From contig DCYM01000116.1 of the NCBI GenBank assembly GCA_002331465.1, forward strand, positions 1 to 6,025: 6,025 nt of DNA, given 5' to 3'. The notes under the pieces are model-generated. The model searched no databases and was not told the DNA's origin. It saw only the letters and a program-made list of their open reading frames with translations. The position numbers were made by a program, and so were the translations under genes. Shown here piece after piece: positions 5,500 through 6,025 of this stretch; the first letter of the stretch is position 1; every line of letters starts with the position of its first letter. The DNA is from Candidatus Neomicrothrix sp. UBA2110 (GTDB lineage Bacteria; Actinomycetota; Acidimicrobiia; Acidimicrobiales; Poriferisodalaceae).

Positions 5500-5556
5500 C
5501 GTCGTGCTTCTTATCACGGCGTTACATGAGCACTGAATCATTTGTCAGTTGTTTTG

Positions 5557-5628
5557 CGCCCTCGGCAGGATTCGAACCTGCGCTCATGGCTCCGGAAGCC
5601 AATGCTCTATCCCCTGAGCTACGAGGGC
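5557..5628 (-). tRNA. tRNA-Arg, anticodon CCG
   Basis: The minus strand folds as a complete 72-nt cloverleaf. Acceptor GCCCTCG pairs with CGAGGGC. The D arm is GCTC/GAGC with loop AGGGGATA. The anticodon loop TTCCGGA has CCG at 5595-5593 and reads CGG. The variable loop is a short GAGC, and the T arm is GCAGG/CCTGC with loop TTCGAAT. The first anticodon-stem pair (27-43) is a T-T mismatch; the other four pair. The discriminator is G, and CCA is not encoded (GCAA follows). It lies head-to-head with argS and on the same strand as fetB, 57 bp away, so readthrough into fetB is possible. Confidence 0.97.
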
Positions 5629-5637
5629 GGGTTAGCG

Positions 5638-5668
5638 AATGTACCGCATTCAATAGAACCCTCCACAA
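5638..5668 (-). promoter_or_regulatory. Candidate promoter of tRNA-Arg (TACATT -10 within GCGGTACATT)
   Basis: TACATT on the minus strand (5643-5638) fits TANNNT and ends 9 bases before the mature tRNA 5' end. TTGTGG (5668-5663) is a weak -35 at a rather long 19-bp spacing. The -10 lies in GCGGTACA, which recurs in mirror image before argS. Confidence 0.4.
5640..5647. repeat. TGTACCGC, left arm of an 8+8 bp inverted repeat shared by the tRNA-Arg and argS promoters
   Basis: The arm is perfectly complementary to GCGGTACA at 5723-5730, 75 bp away. Each arm lies just upstream of its gene and points toward it (12 bases before the tRNA, 16 before the argS ATG). It may be a shared regulator site or simply two similar extended -10 boxes. 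Confidence 0.45.
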
Positions 5669-5722
5669 CTAGACCGCGGCATAGACCCAAAGCATAAGTC
5701 ACTTCAAGCTTGGTTGGTCTCA

Positions 5723-5732
5723 GCGGTACAGT
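5723..5732 (+). promoter_or_regulatory. Candidate -10 of argS (TACAGT within GCGGTACAGT), right arm of the inverted repeat
   Basis: TACAGT at 5727-5732 fits TANNNT. Transcription would begin near 5739, a few bases before the ATG. The preceding GCGG makes the 8-bp match with the tRNA-Arg promoter element. Only a poor -35 (TTCAAG, 5703-5708, 18-bp spacer) is present. Confidence 0.4.
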
Positions 5733-5746
5733 CGGGTGATGTTCCC

Positions 5747-6025
5747 ATGGCACCGAAGCTGCGGGATTCCAACGCTGACCTTAGGGAGCTGAAGCTGGTG
5801 ATCACTGAAGTCTTGGCGACAGCCTTGGCTGACGCTCTAAGCGAGCTCGGAATCGTTGTCGCCTCGTCGGAGATTCACCTGGAGCGGCCAGCTCACCGAG
5901 AACATGGTGACTGGTCTTCCAACGTTGCTTTGGTGATATCCAAACAAGCTGGACGTAAGCCTCGCGACCTGGCGGTTGATCTGGTGAAGGTTCTGGAGTC
6001 CATGCCGGCCGAGCAAATTCAAACA
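5747..6025 (+). CDS. argS: Arginyl-tRNA synthetase, N-terminal 93 residues, truncated by the window edge
   Basis: This is the additional N-terminal (Add-1) domain of class I arginyl-tRNA synthetase, which binds the outer corner (D loop) of tRNA-Arg. Visible features are an amphipathic helix (ADLRELKLVITEVLATALAD, 10-29), then the diagnostic IHLERPAHREHGDWSSNVAL (43-62), matching the family ERP-x3-EHGD-(Y/W)-(S/A)-(T/S)-N pattern, and KQAGRKPRDLAVDLVKVL (66-83). The catalytic HIGH-type and KMSKS-type motifs would lie beyond the window. The start ATG 5747 is preceded by GGGTGAT (5734-5740), complementary to the 16S rRNA 3' end, at a 6-base distance. If the TACAGT box is the real -10, the leader would start within this stretch, so only one of the two signals may matter. 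Divergent from tRNA-Arg(CCG) across 118 bp. Confidence 0.95.
   Translation, partial: MAPKLRDSNADLRELKLVITEVLATALADALSELGIVVASSEIHLERPAHREHGDWSSNVALVISKQAGRKPRDLAVDLVKVLESMPAEQIQT

Noticed and set aside
4787..5536. A 249-codon open frame on the plus strand opposite the FetB gene
   Set aside because: It is antisense to a clear transporter gene, has a biased Thr/Arg/Ala/Pro composition typical of a shadow frame, and shows no recognisable domain.
5500..5541. Upstream ATG of fetB at 5541
   Set aside because: It adds MIQCSCNAVIRSTT, unlike FetB N-termini; starting at 5499 gives 259 residues as in E. coli FetB and has a better ribosome-binding-like stretch.
5629..5746. T-box or arginine riboswitch before argS
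   Set aside because: The gap is only 118 bp and shared by two divergent promoters; no long leader, specifier loop or terminator/antiterminator pair can be fitted.
1..6025. CRISPR array, transposase, phage or defence genes
   Set aside because: No regularly spaced repeats, no transposase or integrase motifs and no terminal inverted repeats were found; every sizeable coding stretch but the lipoprotein belongs to a known chromosomal family.

Overview
The window looks like ordinary chromosomal DNA from a member of the Actinomycetota with moderate GC, possibly an uncultured Acidimicrobiia-type lineage. The phylum call rests on three points. The left end carries the gene trio histidine phosphatase (MSMEG_4193 family) - DUF3090 - SCO1664 family, which is nearly restricted to this phylum (the kinase-like member also occurs in Chloroflexi). 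There are two genes for coenzyme F420 redox proteins. Several genes appear to have TANNNT -10 boxes placed for leaderless or nearly leaderless mRNAs. The class-level call is a guess.

Layout: 1-1616 is a minus-strand operon reading phosphatase -> DUF3090 -> SCO1664-family kinase-like protein, the last truncated by the window edge. A 61-bp divergent gap (1617-1677) holding a perfect 6+6 bp palindrome separates it from the plus-strand pair 1678-2958. That pair is a family 5 uracil-DNA glycosylase (udgB) followed after 9 bp by a small secreted lipoprotein with two tandem cysteine modules. Convergent to it, on the minus strand (2984-4153), lies an FrhB/FdhB-type iron-sulfur flavoprotein. It is divergent, across 150 bp, from a plus-strand TIGR03668/Rv0121-type PPOX F420-dependent oxidoreductase (4304-4714). 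Convergent to that gene, 5 bp away, is a minus-strand FetB-type ABC permease (4720-5499), followed on the same strand by tRNA-Arg(CCG) (5557-5628). Head-to-head with the tRNA, argS begins at 5747 and runs off the right edge.

Functional themes: an uncharacterised conserved actinobacterial module at the left, base-excision DNA repair, an F420-linked redox pair (an FrhB-like protein that could exchange electrons between F420 and an iron-sulfur carrier, next to an F420H2-using reductase), metal or small-molecule transport, and arginine charging, with tRNA-Arg and arginyl-tRNA synthetase controlled from one 118-bp region. I see no mobile element, CRISPR array, phage gene or recognisable defence system. 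The most interesting points are the tandem Cys-module lipoprotein, the DUF3090 protein lacking its usual C-terminal cysteine motif, the divergent F420 gene pair, and a mirrored GCGGTACA element in front of both tRNA-Arg and argS. All promoter and operator calls are read by eye.
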